64,000 bases of DNA from an uncultured Limosilactobacillus sp. (GTDB lineage Bacteria; Bacillota; Bacilli; Lactobacillales; Lactobacillaceae). The position numbers were made by a program, and so were the translations under genes. Position 1 is the stretch's first letter, and each line of letters begins with the position of its first letter. The stretch spans positions 38,500 through 102,499 of the forward strand of contig NZ_CAKPYE010000007.1 in NCBI RefSeq assembly GCF_934202705.1, in the 5' to 3' direction. This document shows, one piece after another, positions 21,110-30,481 of this stretch. The notes beneath the pieces were generated by a model. That model saw only the letters and a program-made list of their open reading frames with translations, had not been told where the DNA came from and searched no databases.

Positions 21110-24100
21110 TTAGTCTTGTTTAGCTTCATTTGGTTCAGATTGTGCTGATTGGTCAGAAGATGTTGCTTCCTGTTGTTTTTGTTGCGCATGCTGTGCGGAC
21201 TTACGAACATCAATCACATCTTCATCCATGTTCTTTAATTGCACTTCTTCGTGGTTATCATCAAGAACTTTCATATCAAGTCCTAATGACTGCAATTCCT
21301 TAACTAAGACACGGAATGATTCTGGAACACCCGGCTTTGGAATGCGATCACCATTAATAATGGCATCGTATGTGTTAACCCGTCCGACAACATCATCTGA
21401 CTTGTAGGTCAAGATTTCCTGAAGTGTGTAGGCTGCACCATATGCTTCCAAAGCCCAAACTTCCATTTCACCAAACCGTTGTCCACCAAACTGAGCTTTC
21501 CCACCAAGTGGTTGTTGTGTAACCAGCGAGTATGGTCCAATGGAACGAGCGTGAATCTTATCGTCAACCATGTGGGCAAGTTTCAGGTAGTGCATCACAC
21601 CAACTGCAACCCGCTGTTCAAATGGTTCACCAGTCCGACCATCATAAAGAATCGTCTTACCATCTGATGGCAAACCGGCTTCCTTAACAGCATCCCAGAC
21701 GTCTTTATCAGTCGCACCATCGAAGACAGGTGTTGCAATATGAATACCTAATTCACGAGCAGCCATTCCCAAGTGCAATTCAATAACTTGTCCGATATTC
21801 ATCCGTGATGGCACACCCATTGGGCTCAGCATAATGTCAATCGGCGTCCCATCTGGCATGTACGGCATATCTTCTTCAGGAACCACAATGGAAACCGTCC
21901 CCTTGTTACCGTGACGTCCGGACATCTTGTCACCAACTTGAATCTTTCGTTTTTGAGCGATGTAAACTCGAACCATCTTGTTGACACCAGGCGACAATTC
22001 GTCACCATTTTCACGAGTGAAGACCTTAACGTCTTGGATAATACCGCCACCACCGTGAGGCACACGGAGTGAAGTATCACGAACCTCACGCGACTTTTCA
22101 CCAAAAATAGCGTGTAGCAACCGCTCTTCTGCTGATAGTTCGGTTACTCCCTTTGGTGTAACCTTACCAACCAAGATATCTCCATCATGAACTTCAGCCC
22201 CAACACGAACAACACCGTTATCATCCAAGTTCTTTAATGCATCCGCACCAACATTTGGAATTTCACGGGTCATTTCTTCAGGTCCAAGCTTTGTTTCTCG
22301 TGCTTCAGATTCATAAGATTCAATATGAATAGAAGTGTAAACATCATCCTTAACTAAGCGTTCGGAAATTGCAATGGCATCTTCGAAGTTATAACCTTGC
22401 CAAGTCATAAAGGCAATTAATGGGTTTTGGCCTAGCGCTAACTCTCCTTGTTCCATCGATGGACCATCAGCCAAAATATCATCGGCATCCACATGTTCAC
22501 CAACTTTAACAATTGGGCGTTGGTTATAGTTCTTCCCACCATTAGAACGACGGAACTTCATTAACTTGTAAGCATCAAGAGTGTCGTCATCGCGGCGAAC
22601 CCGAATTTCTCGTGCATCTACATATTCGACAGTTCCTGAATACTTAGCAATTAATGCAACTCCTGAGTCGTGAGCAGCCTTATATTCAATCCCCGTTCCG
22701 ATCAAAGGTGCGTGAGGATTAATTAACGGAACCGCTTGCCGTTGCATGTTGGCCCCCATCAGGGCACGGTTAGAGTCATCGTTTTCCAAAAATGGAATAC
22801 ATGCAGAAGCAACAGAGACTACTTGCTTAGGCGACACGTCCATGTAATCAACATTCTCAGCGGTTGTCGAGATATAGTCATCCTTATCACGACACATAAT
22901 TTCATCTTCAGCAAATGAACCATCATCATTCAGCTTAGTGTTAGCTTGAGCAATGATGTAGTTATCTTCTTCGTCAGCTGTTAAGTAGTCAATCTTGTCC
23001 GTAACTTTATGGGTCTCCCAAGAAACACGACGATATGGCGTTTCAATGAATCCATACTTATTAACCCGAGCATAGGACGATAGACTGTTAATCAGCCCAA
23101 TGTTTGGTCCTTCAGGCGTTTCAATTGGGCACATCCGTCCATAGTGAGTATAGTGAACGTCCCGAACTTCATAACCAGCACGATCACGGGTTAAACCACC
23201 AGGCCCTAAAGCAGAAAGACGACGCTTATGGGTCAGTTCACCCAGTGGATTAGTTTGGTCCATGAATTGGGAAAGTTGTGATGAACCGAAAAATTCCTTA
23301 ATGGATGCGACAACTGGACGGATATTAATTAACTGTTGTGGTGTAACCGTATTAATATCTTGAATTGACATCCGTTCACGGACTACCCGTTCCATCCGTG
23401 CTAAACCAATCCGGAATTGATTTTGTAATAATTCACCGACTGAGCGAATCCGTCGATTACCCAAGTGATCAATATCATCAGTGGAACCAATACCTTCTTG
23501 CAGATTAAAGAAGTAATTAACTGATGCAATAATATCAGCAGGTTGAATATGCTTGAGTTCCAATGGAATATGACCATTTGAAACAATTGGCACTACCCGT
23601 TCTGGATCTTTCTTGGAGTATACCAGGATTTTTTGTAATTTAACTGGAGCAGTCACAACCGCTTCATCAGATGGTGTATAAGTAACCATCTTAAAATCGT
23701 CGCTTGCCAAAGCTGGCTCTAACTTTTTCAGAACCTCTTTAGTAACAACGTCACCCTTGTTAGCCAAAATTTCACCAGTCTCTGGATCAGCTAACGTTTC
23801 TGCCAAGGTTTGACCAAGAAGACGATACTTCATCTTTAACTTCTTATTAGTCTTGTAACGACCAACTGGAGCCATGTCATATCGCTTTGGATCGAAGAAA
23901 CGCGCCGTTAACAGGCTTCGTGCAGAATCTGCTGTCTTGGGTTCACCAGGACGAAGTCGTTCATAAATGTCCTTTAATGCTTCTTCAACACGAGAATCCT
24001 CAGCATCCTTATGAACATCCTTATCCAAGGTTACACTCAGTGAATCAGAATTTCCACCAAGCATTTCAATAATCTCATCATCAGAGCCGAAACCAAGGGC

Positions 24101-24691
24101 ACGAACTAACTCTGTTAATGGCAGTTTCCGTGTCCGGTCGATTCTTACGTACGAAATTCCCTTAGCATCAGTTTCATATTCAAGCCATGCTCCACGGTTT
24201 GGAATGAAGTTGGCACCATAACTTGGCCGACCATTTTTATCAGTTTCTTCATTATAGTAAACACCAGGAGAACGCACTAATTGGGAAACAATTACCCGTT
24301 CTGCACCGTTAATAATGAAAGTCCCTTGGTCAGTCATTAATGGGAAGTCACCAAAGAAGACATCTTGAGACTTAATCTCTCCAGTTTCGTGATTCGTCAA
24401 CCGTAATGTTACATGAAGCGGTGCTGAATAGTTAGCATCATGCTCACGTGCCTCATCAACAGTATACTTGGGTTCCATAAGTTGATAATCAACGAATTCT
24501 AAGGAAAGCTTACCTTGAAAATCGTCAATTGGCATAATGTCATTAAACATTTCCCGGATCCCTTTATCCATAAACCAATTGTATGAATTAGTTTGAATTT
24601 CAATCAGGTTCGGTAGATCAAGGACTTCCTTAATCCGAGAATAACTACGACGGGTACGGTGTTTACCGTATTTTACTAAATGTCCGGCCAA
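21110..24691 (-). CDS. rpoB: DNA-directed RNA polymerase subunit beta
   Basis: A 1193-residue subunit. The rifampicin-binding cluster near residues 465-500 reads [14 protein letters not shown] and [13 protein letters not shown], which is wild type. The C-terminal clamp includes [20 protein letters not shown]. The TTG at 24691 (read as [17 protein letters not shown]) is preferred over the GTG nine bases upstream because that GTG is part of the GAGAGGTG Shine-Dalgarno. A long structured leader lies upstream, suggesting RNA-level control of polymerase synthesis. Confidence 0.98.
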   Translation of the reverse strand: MAGHLVKYGKHRTRRSYSRIKEVLDLPNLIEIQTNSYNWFMDKGIREMFNDIMPIDDFQGKLSLEFVDYQLMEPKYTVDEAREHDANYSAPLHVTLRLTNHETGEIKSQDVFFGDFPLMTDQGTFIINGAERVIVSQLVRSPGVYYNEETDKNGRPSYGANFIPNRGAWLEYETDAKGISYVRIDRTRKLPLTELVRALGFGSDDEIIEMLGGNSDSLSVTLDKDVHKDAEDSRVEEALKDIYERLRPGEPKTADSARSLLTARFFDPKRYDMAPVGRYKTNKKLKMKYRLLGQTLAETLADPETGEILANKGDVVTKEVLKKLEPALASDDFKMVTYTPSDEAVVTAPVKLQKILVYSKKDPERVVPIVSNGHIPLELKHIQPADIIASVNYFFNLQEGIGSTDDIDHLGNRRIRSVGELLQNQFRIGLARMERVVRERMSIQDINTVTPQQLINIRPVVASIKEFFGSSQLSQFMDQTNPLGELTHKRRLSALGPGGLTRDRAGYEVRDVHYTHYGRMCPIETPEGPNIGLINSLSSYARVNKYGFIETPYRRVSWETHKVTDKIDYLTADEEDNYIIAQANTKLNDDGSFAEDEIMCRDKDDYISTTAENVDYMDVSPKQVVSVASACIPFLENDDSNRALMGANMQRQAVPLINPHAPLIGTGIEYKAAHDSGVALIAKYSGTVEYVDAREIRVRRDDDTLDAYKLMKFRRSNGGKNYNQRPIVKVGEHVDADDILADGPSMEQGELALGQNPLIAFMTWQGYNFEDAIAISERLVKDDVYTSIHIESYESEARETKLGPEEMTREIPNVGADALKNLDDNGVVRVGAEVHDGDILVGKVTPKGVTELSAEERLLHAIFGEKSREVRDTSLRVPHGGGGIIQDVKVFTRENGDELSPGVNKMVRVYIAQKRKIQVGDKMSGRHGNKGTVSIVVPEEDMPYMPDGTPIDIMLSPMGVPSRMNIGQVIELHLGMAARELGIHIATPVFDGATDKDVWDAVKEAGLPSDGKTILYDGRTGEPFEQRVAVGVMHYLKLAHMVDDKIHARSIGPYSLVTQQPLGGKAQFGGQRFGEMEVWALEAYGAAYTLQEILTYKSDDVVGRVNTYDAIINGDRIPKPGVPESFRVLVKELQSLGLDMKVLDDNHEEVQLKNMDEDVIDVRKSAQHAQQKQQEATSSDQSAQSEPNEAKQD

Positions 24692-24876
24692 AGTATTCAC
24701 CTCTCTAATTTGTTGGGTAAGTTCAACATGCCAAATGTTACATTTTGATTACATTTAGTAAAAAACATAACTTTTGAGCAAAAAAAATCCAAAAGCAGCC
24801 GGCAACTACCTTTGGGATTTATAAGGATTGCAATGGACAATAGATCATTACAATCGTTGAACTTACATTTAAATAC
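24692..24876 (-). promoter_or_regulatory. Long structured leader of rpoB (candidate Lacto-rpoB element)
   Basis: The inferred transcript has about 185 bases before the start codon. An 11-base perfect long-range pairing joins GTAAGTTCAAC near the 5' end (24856-24866) to GTTGAACTTAC near the gene (24717-24727). Between them sits a terminator-like hairpin. Rfam describes a Lacto-rpoB leader motif in Lactobacillales at this location; position and architecture fit, but I could not run a covariance search. Confidence 0.65.
24780..24820 (-). terminator. Terminator-like hairpin inside the rpoB leader (attenuator candidate)
   Basis: On the minus strand AAATCC and AAAGGTAG pair with CTGCTTTT and GGATTT, giving about 14 pairs with one bulged C and a loop holding TTGCCGG. 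It is followed immediately by an eight-base T-run. Full termination here would silence rpoBC, so conditional termination is implied. Confidence 0.7.
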
Positions 24877-24882
24877 CCTAGA

Positions 24883-24911
24883 ATTATAATCGTTTTAACT
24901 AATGAAGTCAA
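24883..24911 (-). promoter_or_regulatory. Promoter of rpoBC
   Basis: On the minus strand TTGACT (24906-24911) is separated by 17 bases from a perfect TATAAT (24883-24888). It lies just beyond the terminator of the TetR gene. Confidence 0.87.
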
Positions 24912-24923
24912 CTCTCACGATAA

Positions 24924-24955
24924 TAAAAAACGACCACCTCATCGGTTAGCCGTTA
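24924..24955 (-). terminator. Intrinsic terminator of the TetR gene
   Basis: On the minus strand AACGGC pairs with GTCGTT, extended by AACC/GGTG, with a GATGA loop, and is followed by TTTTTTATT. It separates the TetR gene from the rpoB promoter. Confidence 0.7.
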
Positions 24956-24972
24956 TCTGATAATTGAATCTT

Positions 24973-25563
24973 TTAGCGTTGATTTAATCCATTGAGAAAA
25001 ACATCTAAAATGATGCGATTCCGTTGTTCCTGAGTAATAGAACGCCCGCCAAACTTCTGAAACGAGTTAAACATCGGGCTTAAACTCGCAATAAATAATT
25101 CAGCAGCCTCCTTAGGCAAAACATCTGGCCGGATTTTAATATCCGACTGTTTAAAAAATTCGGAAACAGGTTCAATGTAATCAATCATAAAAATCACATT
25201 GAGCTTTCGCTTTGAACTTTGGCTCAGCAAGTCACCAGCGCTTTGCCATTGTTCATAAATATCCTTAGGGTGAAGCCGCAAGAAGGTCTTTACCAACTCC
25301 CATAAACGATCTTCCCCTGTCGATTCACTTTCCCGCATCACCCGGTTAATTTCTTGACGGACACGGCTCCCATGACTGGTCATAACATTCAGAAACAAAA
25401 CCTCTTTGTCGCTAAAGTGGTGATATAAAGCAGGCTGAGTGATCCCAATTTCTTTAGCAATATCACGGGTGGATGTCTCCCCAAAACCTTTATTTAAAAA
25501 CAGCTTTGTCGCTGTTTTCATAATTGCCGTCCTAGTTTTTGCTAATTGTTCAGATCTTCTCAT
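24973..25563 (-). CDS. TetR/AcrR family transcriptional regulator
   Basis: A 196-residue repressor-type protein. The N-terminal helix-turn-helix (residues about 10-55) contains GFGETSTRDIAKEIGITQPA followed by LYHHFSDKEVLF, the TetR recognition pattern. The C-terminal ligand-binding part has no recognisable signature. No transporter or enzyme is divergent from it, so the target is unclear; it lies alone between clpC and rpoB. A short palindrome upstream (25680-25693) could be its operator. Confidence 0.85.
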   Translation of the reverse strand: MRRSEQLAKTRTAIMKTATKLFLNKGFGETSTRDIAKEIGITQPALYHHFSDKEVLFLNVMTSHGSRVRQEINRVMRESESTGEDRLWELVKTFLRLHPKDIYEQWQSAGDLLSQSSKRKLNVIFMIDYIEPVSEFFKQSDIKIRPDVLPKEAAELFIASLSPMFNSFQKFGGRSITQEQRNRIILDVFLNGLNQR

Positions 25564-25679
25564 ATTTCAAACGAGCCTTTCTCATATCCAGTTTAACCAA
25601 ATATCAATTATTTTTCGGTTGACAAAAACATTTTACCTTATTTAACAATTTTTTCAATAAATTCGTAATAACTTTATTT

Positions 25680-25693
25680 GTAAATACATTTAC
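25680..25693. promoter_or_regulatory. Short palindrome upstream of the TetR gene
   Basis: GTAAAT and ATTTAC are arranged as perfect six-base arms around a two-base centre, between the clpC stop and the TetR gene. TetR regulators often bind such sites in their own promoter region. The site is AT-rich and short, so chance is possible. Confidence 0.3.
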
Positions 25694-25698
25694 CGTGA

Positions 25699-28185
25699 TC
25701 ACTTTATTACAAGCGGTTGCTTATGCCCAGCTTGCATACTCGTAAAATTAAGTTTGCCCTGGCGAGCACCAACGGTTACTGTGGTACCACTTTCAACCTC
25801 ACCCGAAAGCAGGGCGAGACTAAGCGGATCTTCAACCAAAGTTTGAATTGATCGCCGAAGTGGCCGAGCACCATATTCCGGATCAAAGCCATCGGCTGCA
25901 ATTAAATCAACCGCTGCTGGCGTAAATTTCAACTTCACGTTTTGTTTTGCTACCCGATTGATAAGTCCTCTCAGCAACAGTTTCACGATCTGATGTAGAT
26001 TATCCTTCGTTAATGAATGGAAGACAATCGTTTCGTCAATTCGATTCAGAAATTCCGGACGAAAATGTTGTTTTAGTTGTCCTTGAATAGCCGCTTTCAT
26101 TGCCGCATAGTTATCCTGAACGTCTTGGGCACCAAAGCCAACCGTTTTTTCATCACGGAGCTGGGTTGCCCCTAAATTCGAAGTCATAATCAAAACGGTG
26201 TTGCGAAAATCAACTTTGCGACCTTTAGAATCAGTTAAGAAGCCATCATCTAAAACCTGTAGTAATAAGTTAAAAATGTCAACATTTGCCTTTTCGACTT
26301 CGTCAAGCAAAACGACAGAATACGGGTGCTGACGAACCTTTTCAGTTAATTGACCGCCTTCTTCATAGCCAACATAACCAGGAGCAGCACCAACTAAGCG
26401 GCTCGCACTAAACCGTTCCTGATATTCAGACATATCGATCCGAATCATATTGTCTTCAGAGCCAAACATTTCTGCGGCCAGCGCTTTCGCTAATTCCGTT
26501 TTACCCACACCAGTTGGGCCTAAGAACATAAACGATCCAATTGGACGACGGGGATCTTTGAGACCGCTTCGTGCACGACGGATTGCACGCGCGAGGGCCG
26601 TTACTGCTTCATCCTGACCAACGACACGTTGATGAAGTCCCTTTTCAAGATGAACCAGTCGTTCACTCTCTTTCTTTTTCAGCTGCGTTAACGGCACGCC
26701 TGTCCACTCTGAAACAACCTTGGCAATATCATGATCATCAATCTTAAGTGAATATTCATCTTGTGCTTCCATTTTTTGGCGCCGTGTTTTCTCTTCATCA
26801 ACTTTTTCCTTTAGTTTTAATTCTTGTTGGCGAAGCTTAGCGGCTTGGTCGAAATCTTGCTGTTCAATTGCCAGCTCTTTTTGCTCACGTAAATCCTCTA
26901 ATTGATGCATCCGCTTTGCAAACGTTGTATTGCGTCCTTGTCCATCGATTCGCTTCATCGCGGCGGCCTCATCCATTAAGTCGATCGCCTTGTCTGGCAG
27001 AAAGCGGTTGGTAATATAGCGATCAGATAATGCCACAGCAGCTTCTAATGCGGAGTCAGTAATTTTAAGATGGTGATACTTTTCATATTTAGGACGAATG
27101 CCACGCAAAATCTCAACCGACGCATCCTTCGTTGGTTCATCCACCGTGACCGTTGCAAAACGCCGTTCTAATGCTGAATCTGATTCAATATGTTTTTGAT
27201 ACTCATCTAACGTTGTGGCACCAATTAGTTGAAGTTCACCACGTGCTAGGGCAGGTTTTAAAATATTTGAAGCATCAATCGCCCCTTCTGCTCCGCCAGC
27301 ACCCACTAACGTATGCAATTCATCAATAAATAAGATGACATGACCATCTTGATAGATTTCTTCGATGACCTTCTTTAAACGATCTTCAAATTCACCACGA
27401 TACTTCGTTCCAGCAACTAACGATCCCATATCGAGCATCATCAATCGGCTGCCAACTAAATCACTCGGGACTTTTTCCTGCACAATTAGTTGTGCTAAGC
27501 CTTCGACAATTGCGGTTTTCCCAACTCCAGGTTCACCAACCAAAACTGGATTATTTTTGGTTCGACGGCTCAAAATCTGAACAACTCTTTTAATTTCTGA
27601 ATCACGACCAACCACTGGGTCTGGGTCTTCTTCCCGCGCAATTTTGGTTAAATCTCGCGCCAATTTATCCAGGGTCGGCGTTTTGTGAGCACCCTGGCGA
27701 ACATTACTTGACCTGGTATTCAATCGTTGCTTACTGTTACTTACCCCTAAGCGACGCAAAAGAGTCCGACGTGCTTGGGGAACATCAACATTGAGGCTAC
27801 CCAGAATGCGGGAGGATAAAATATTGCTATCACTTAGCAGTGCAAGCATCAAATGCTCTGTACCAACTTGCGTCATTCCCAACTGTCGGGCTAGTTGACC
27901 AGCCACCGAGAGAATCTCACGCATTTTTGGCGAATATGGTAAATAACTATTGGCTGTGAGTTTAGTCATCGTACCATAGCCAGTAAATCGTTCAATTTCT
28001 TCACGTAGGTCGTCAGTCGTAACGTTTAATTGCCGTAATAAATTAGCAGCCACCCCATTTTTTTCTAAACTAAGTGCTAACAGCAAGTGCTCCGTCCCAA
28101 CTGCTTGATGTTTAAAATAACGCGCCTGTTCTTGTGCAATGTTTAAAGCTGATTGAGCATTCGGGGTATATAAGAAATCTGCCAT
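25699..28185 (-). CDS. clpC: Clp protease ATP-binding subunit ClpC
   Basis: An 828-residue Hsp100 unfoldase that feeds ClpP. Two N-terminal Clp repeats (about 1-150) are followed by AAA-1 (Walker [10 protein letters not shown] near 213, Walker B LFIDELHT), a UVR-like middle domain near 420-460, and AAA-2 (GPTGVGKTE near 553). VGF in KTVGFGAQD fits the ClpP-docking loop. The ATG at 28185 is preferred to a preceding TTG because AGGAG lies seven bases away. It forms an operon with ctsR; mcsA and mcsB are absent, as in other lactobacilli. Confidence 0.97.
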   Translation of the reverse strand: MADFLYTPNAQSALNIAQEQARYFKHQAVGTEHLLLALSLEKNGVAANLLRQLNVTTDDLREEIERFTGYGTMTKLTANSYLPYSPKMREILSVAGQLARQLGMTQVGTEHLMLALLSDSNILSSRILGSLNVDVPQARRTLLRRLGVSNSKQRLNTRSSNVRQGAHKTPTLDKLARDLTKIAREEDPDPVVGRDSEIKRVVQILSRRTKNNPVLVGEPGVGKTAIVEGLAQLIVQEKVPSDLVGSRLMMLDMGSLVAGTKYRGEFEDRLKKVIEEIYQDGHVILFIDELHTLVGAGGAEGAIDASNILKPALARGELQLIGATTLDEYQKHIESDSALERRFATVTVDEPTKDASVEILRGIRPKYEKYHHLKITDSALEAAVALSDRYITNRFLPDKAIDLMDEAAAMKRIDGQGRNTTFAKRMHQLEDLREQKELAIEQQDFDQAAKLRQQELKLKEKVDEEKTRRQKMEAQDEYSLKIDDHDIAKVVSEWTGVPLTQLKKKESERLVHLEKGLHQRVVGQDEAVTALARAIRRARSGLKDPRRPIGSFMFLGPTGVGKTELAKALAAEMFGSEDNMIRIDMSEYQERFSASRLVGAAPGYVGYEEGGQLTEKVRQHPYSVVLLDEVEKANVDIFNLLLQVLDDGFLTDSKGRKVDFRNTVLIMTSNLGATQLRDEKTVGFGAQDVQDNYAAMKAAIQGQLKQHFRPEFLNRIDETIVFHSLTKDNLHQIVKLLLRGLINRVAKQNVKLKFTPAAVDLIAADGFDPEYGARPLRRSIQTLVEDPLSLALLSGEVESGTTVTVGARQGKLNFTSMQAGHKQPLVIK

Positions 28186-28202
28186 CAATGTTCTCCTTTC
28201 AG

Positions 28203-28670
28203 TTAACTTTCATAACGAAGACGATTTAAAAACGCGATCAAAACACGTGCACGTAACTGATTTGAGTCATCCTGGGTTGACCTGCCAAGAGTCTCTTTTG
28301 AAAGGGCAGCCAACATTAAATCACCTTCACGTTGGGTAATCACTTTTTCTGTAAATAGGGTTTGAATAATCGTAAAAGCGTCATTTTCAGTAATTGATTG
28401 CCCAATCGTATTAATTAACATGTCCAAGACATCCACGTCATCAATTAGGTTGACCCGTTCAATTCGAATGTAACCACCACCGCCACGCTTACTCTGAACC
28501 AAGTAGCCGTTTTGCAATGTAAAGCGTGTCTTAATAACATAATTAATCTGCGATGGAACTACATCAAAATGATTAGCAATCTCAGAACGACGGATTTCGA
28601 CTTTCTCATCATCAGCCATAATTGATTTTAAATACCCTTCAATAATATCTGAGATACTTTTTTCTTCCAT
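28203..28670 (-). CDS. ctsR: Transcriptional repressor CtsR
   Basis: A 155-residue repressor of class III heat-shock genes. It has an N-terminal winged helix-turn-helix and the glycine-rich wing KRGGGGYIRIERV, which in Bacillus acts as the heat sensor. The start is MEEKSISDIIE at 28670; the frame runs 20 codons further without family similarity. A CtsR-like operator overlaps the start of transcription upstream, so the gene should be autoregulated. Confidence 0.95.
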   Translation of the reverse strand: MEEKSISDIIEGYLKSIMADDEKVEIRRSEIANHFDVVPSQINYVIKTRFTLQNGYLVQSKRGGGGYIRIERVNLIDDVDVLDMLINTIGQSITENDAFTIIQTLFTEKVITQREGDLMLAALSKETLGRSTQDDSNQLRARVLIAFLNRLRYES

Positions 28671-28685
28671 TCTATCATCCCCATC

Positions 28686-28745
28686 CCTGACTAATATTGA
28701 CCTTAGTGTTACTCTCATTATAGCAGACACGCCTTTTTCAATGAA
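28686..28745 (-). promoter_or_regulatory. ctsR-clpC promoter with CtsR operator
   Basis: On the minus strand TTCATT (28740-28745) and a perfect TATAAT (28717-28722) are 17 bases apart. Just downstream, 28702-28686 reads GGTCAAT-ATT-AGTCAGG, a heptad direct repeat with a three-base spacer that closely matches the CtsR box (GGTCAAA-NAN-GGTCAAA). The operator lies over the first transcribed bases. Confidence 0.85.
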
Positions 28746-28786
28746 CGATCATTTCAAATTCATCACATATTAAATCATAAGATAGC

Positions 28787-28822
28787 AAAAACAGCCCGTG
28801 GAAACAACCACGAACTGTTTTT
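28787..28822 (-). terminator. Intrinsic terminator of adh
   Basis: AAAAACAG and CGTGG pair with CCACG and CTGTTTTT across a two-base internal loop. It lies 16 bases beyond the adh stop and ends in T's on the minus strand. Confidence 0.8.
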
Positions 28823-28838
28823 CAAATTAGATTAATTG

Positions 28839-29864
28839 TTAGTTCTTGTTGTGAACAAAGTCAACAACGTTCCGACCAACAACCTTATTATCCTTTAATT
28901 CTTGAATCATATCGTTGATTTCAGAAAGCTTCCGTGTCTTAACAATTGGGTGAACCTTACCTTCGGCACCAAATTGGAAACATTCAGCTAAGTCTTGACG
29001 GGTACCAACAAGTGACCCAGCAACAATAATTCCATCAAGAACCGTCTTAGCAATATTCAGTTTCATATCCCCTTGTGGTAAGGCAACCGCAACCAGCTTA
29101 CCATCTGGACGAAGGGAGTTAACCGCTTGATCAAATGCAGCAGTGGTAACGGCAGTAACAACAGCTGCGTGAACGCCACCAACCTTTTCTTGGATTTGTT
29201 CATCAACATTGTTGTCATGACGGTTAATGCAAATTTCAGCACCATTTTCTTTGGCAGCTTCTAGCTTGTCTGGGTTACCATCAACAGCAATCACATGCGC
29301 GCCAAACACATTGTGAGCAAATTGAATCCCAAGGTTACCCAAACCACCAGCACCAACAATGGATACCCATTGACCTGGCTTAATATCAGCAACCTTCAAA
29401 GCCTTGTACATCGTAACTCCGGCACAAGTTAATGATGTTGCTTCAACTGGATCCAGTCCTTCTGGAACCTTGACAGCATAGTCAGCTGGAACAATACATT
29501 GTTCAGCCATAGCACCATCAGCAGTGTAACCAGCGTTTAGAACATTTCGGCAAAGAGTTTCACGACCAGTTAAGCAATATTCACAGTGGCCACACCCCTT
29601 AAAGAACCAAGCAATTGATACCCGGTCACCAACTTTAAGGCTTGTAACACCAGGAGCAACCTTTGAAACACGGCCAACTCCTTCGTGACCAATAATCCGA
29701 CCCGGTTTCTTACCAAAGTCACCAGCGGCACAGTGGAGGTCAGTGTGACATAAACCACAGTATTCCATATCAACTAATGCCTCTCCTGGCTTTAAGTCAC
29801 GGAGTTGAACGTCTTTGACAGTAACGTATCCATCAACTGGATCATTAATAACAGCAGCTTTCAT
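28839..29864 (-). CDS. adhP: Zinc-dependent alcohol dehydrogenase (AdhP type)
   Basis: A 341-residue medium-chain dehydrogenase that interconverts ethanol and acetaldehyde with NAD(H). Catalytic zinc ligands are in CGLCHTDLH (Cys36) and GHEGVG. The structural zinc lobe is CGHCEYC with a fourth cysteine in GRETLC, and the Rossmann motif is GAGGLGNLG. The ATG at 29864 has AGGAGA upstream; an in-frame extension of 42 codons is unlike the family. In heterofermentative lactobacilli such enzymes re-oxidise NADH. A cre-like site upstream suggests CcpA control. Confidence 0.93.
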   Translation of the reverse strand: MKAAVINDPVDGYVTVKDVQLRDLKPGEALVDMEYCGLCHTDLHCAAGDFGKKPGRIIGHEGVGRVSKVAPGVTSLKVGDRVSIAWFFKGCGHCEYCLTGRETLCRNVLNAGYTADGAMAEQCIVPADYAVKVPEGLDPVEATSLTCAGVTMYKALKVADIKPGQWVSIVGAGGLGNLGIQFAHNVFGAHVIAVDGNPDKLEAAKENGAEICINRHDNNVDEQIQEKVGGVHAAVVTAVTTAAFDQAVNSLRPDGKLVAVALPQGDMKLNIAKTVLDGIIVAGSLVGTRQDLAECFQFGAEGKVHPIVKTRKLSEINDMIQELKDNKVVGRNVVDFVHNKN

Positions 29865-29890
29865 AGTGCTAAAATCTCCTTTTGCTTTTT

Positions 29891-29904
29891 TGAAATCGTT
29901 TACG
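29891..29904. promoter_or_regulatory. Catabolite-response (cre-like) site upstream of adhP
   Basis: TGAAATCGTTTACG matches 13 of 14 positions of the cre consensus TGWAANCGNTNWCA. It lies 27 bases upstream of the adhP start codon, between the likely promoter and the gene, where CcpA would block transcription. Confidence 0.65.
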
Positions 29905-30182
29905 TCTTCTATAGTAACAGAAATTCCATAAAAATAAAGTGAAAGATTGAACATTCTAACAATAAACACACTAGACCGCTCATCTAACAATCGCGATGAT
30001 CCTCGTGTTATCAGGCACTACAATCAGAAACCAAAGTTGCTAATTATTTGTTATTATTTTCACTTACTAAACAAAAGTTAGACATTTCTATTTATCTTTT
30101 TTTACAGTAATATATTTTTGTAAAAATAATTATTAGTTAATAATTTATTGAAAAGTTTACACATCCTTTAATACAACAATAA

Positions 30183-30225
30183 AGAAATCGTTTTCATCGC
30201 TTATTAAGTCTTGCAATCGTTTTAA
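30183..30225. promoter_or_regulatory. Two cre-like sites upstream of the permease-glnA unit
   Basis: AGAAATCGTTTTCA (30183-30196) matches the cre consensus at 13 of 14 positions, and TGCAATCGTTTTAA (30212-30225) at 12 of 14. Their AATCGTTTT cores are 29 bases apart. They lie about 130-160 bases upstream of the putative -10, or 300 bases upstream of the permease start, so activation or control of a second promoter is as likely as repression. Confidence 0.45.
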
Positions 30226-30243
30226 TCTCTAGCGTAACCTCTT

Positions 30244-30287
30244 CTTAATTAAATTAAATAAAAGTTTATTTATCTTAATTAAATTAA
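30244..30287 (+). repeat. Pair of 14-base direct repeats in the permease upstream region
   Basis: CTTAATTAAATTAA occurs at 30244-30257 and again at 30274-30287, start to start 30 bases, close to three helical turns. The two cre-like cores lie 58 and 29 bases before the first copy, so four elements recur at 29-30 base intervals. The region 29,905-30,320 has no open frame worth calling and is very AT-rich. Confidence 0.6.
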
Positions 30288-30323
30288 GTTATTAGACATA
30301 TTACATTGAAAAAATACTGATTT

Positions 30324-30350
30324 TTGGACAGATATCAAATTGTGTATAGT
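30324..30350 (+). promoter_or_regulatory. Possible promoter of the permease-glnA unit
   Basis: TATAGT (30345-30350) is a fair -10. The best -35 is TTGGAC (30324-30329) at a short 15-base spacing, so the match is imperfect and an activator may be needed. About 130 bases of leader follow. Confidence 0.4.
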
Positions 30351-30436
30351 GACATTTGATAAATTTTGTCAATAATTAAAGGTGAAAGGTCCTTTCAAGA
30401 CATCTTTAGTTTTAACAGGTTATTTTTTCCACTAGA

Positions 30437-30455
30437 ACTAGTGCAAAGCACTAGT
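30437..30455 (+). promoter_or_regulatory. Tight hairpin before the permease Shine-Dalgarno
   Basis: ACTAGTGC-AAA-GCACTAGT is a perfect eight-base stem with a three-base loop, 13 bases before the GGGAG ribosome site. There is no T-run, so it may affect mRNA stability or be a protein site rather than a terminator. Confidence 0.5.
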
Positions 30456-30481
30456 GATGATTTTCGTGGGAGATGGTGATA

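Noticed and set aside
28839..29990. Longer alcohol dehydrogenase product of 383 residues
   Set aside because: The first 42 codons overlap the promoter and the cre-like site; the family starts MKAAV with a good ribosome site.
30244..30287. Possible mini CRISPR array or tandem repeat
   Set aside because: Only two copies of a 14-base AT-rich repeat; no spacers of uniform size beyond one, no cas genes.
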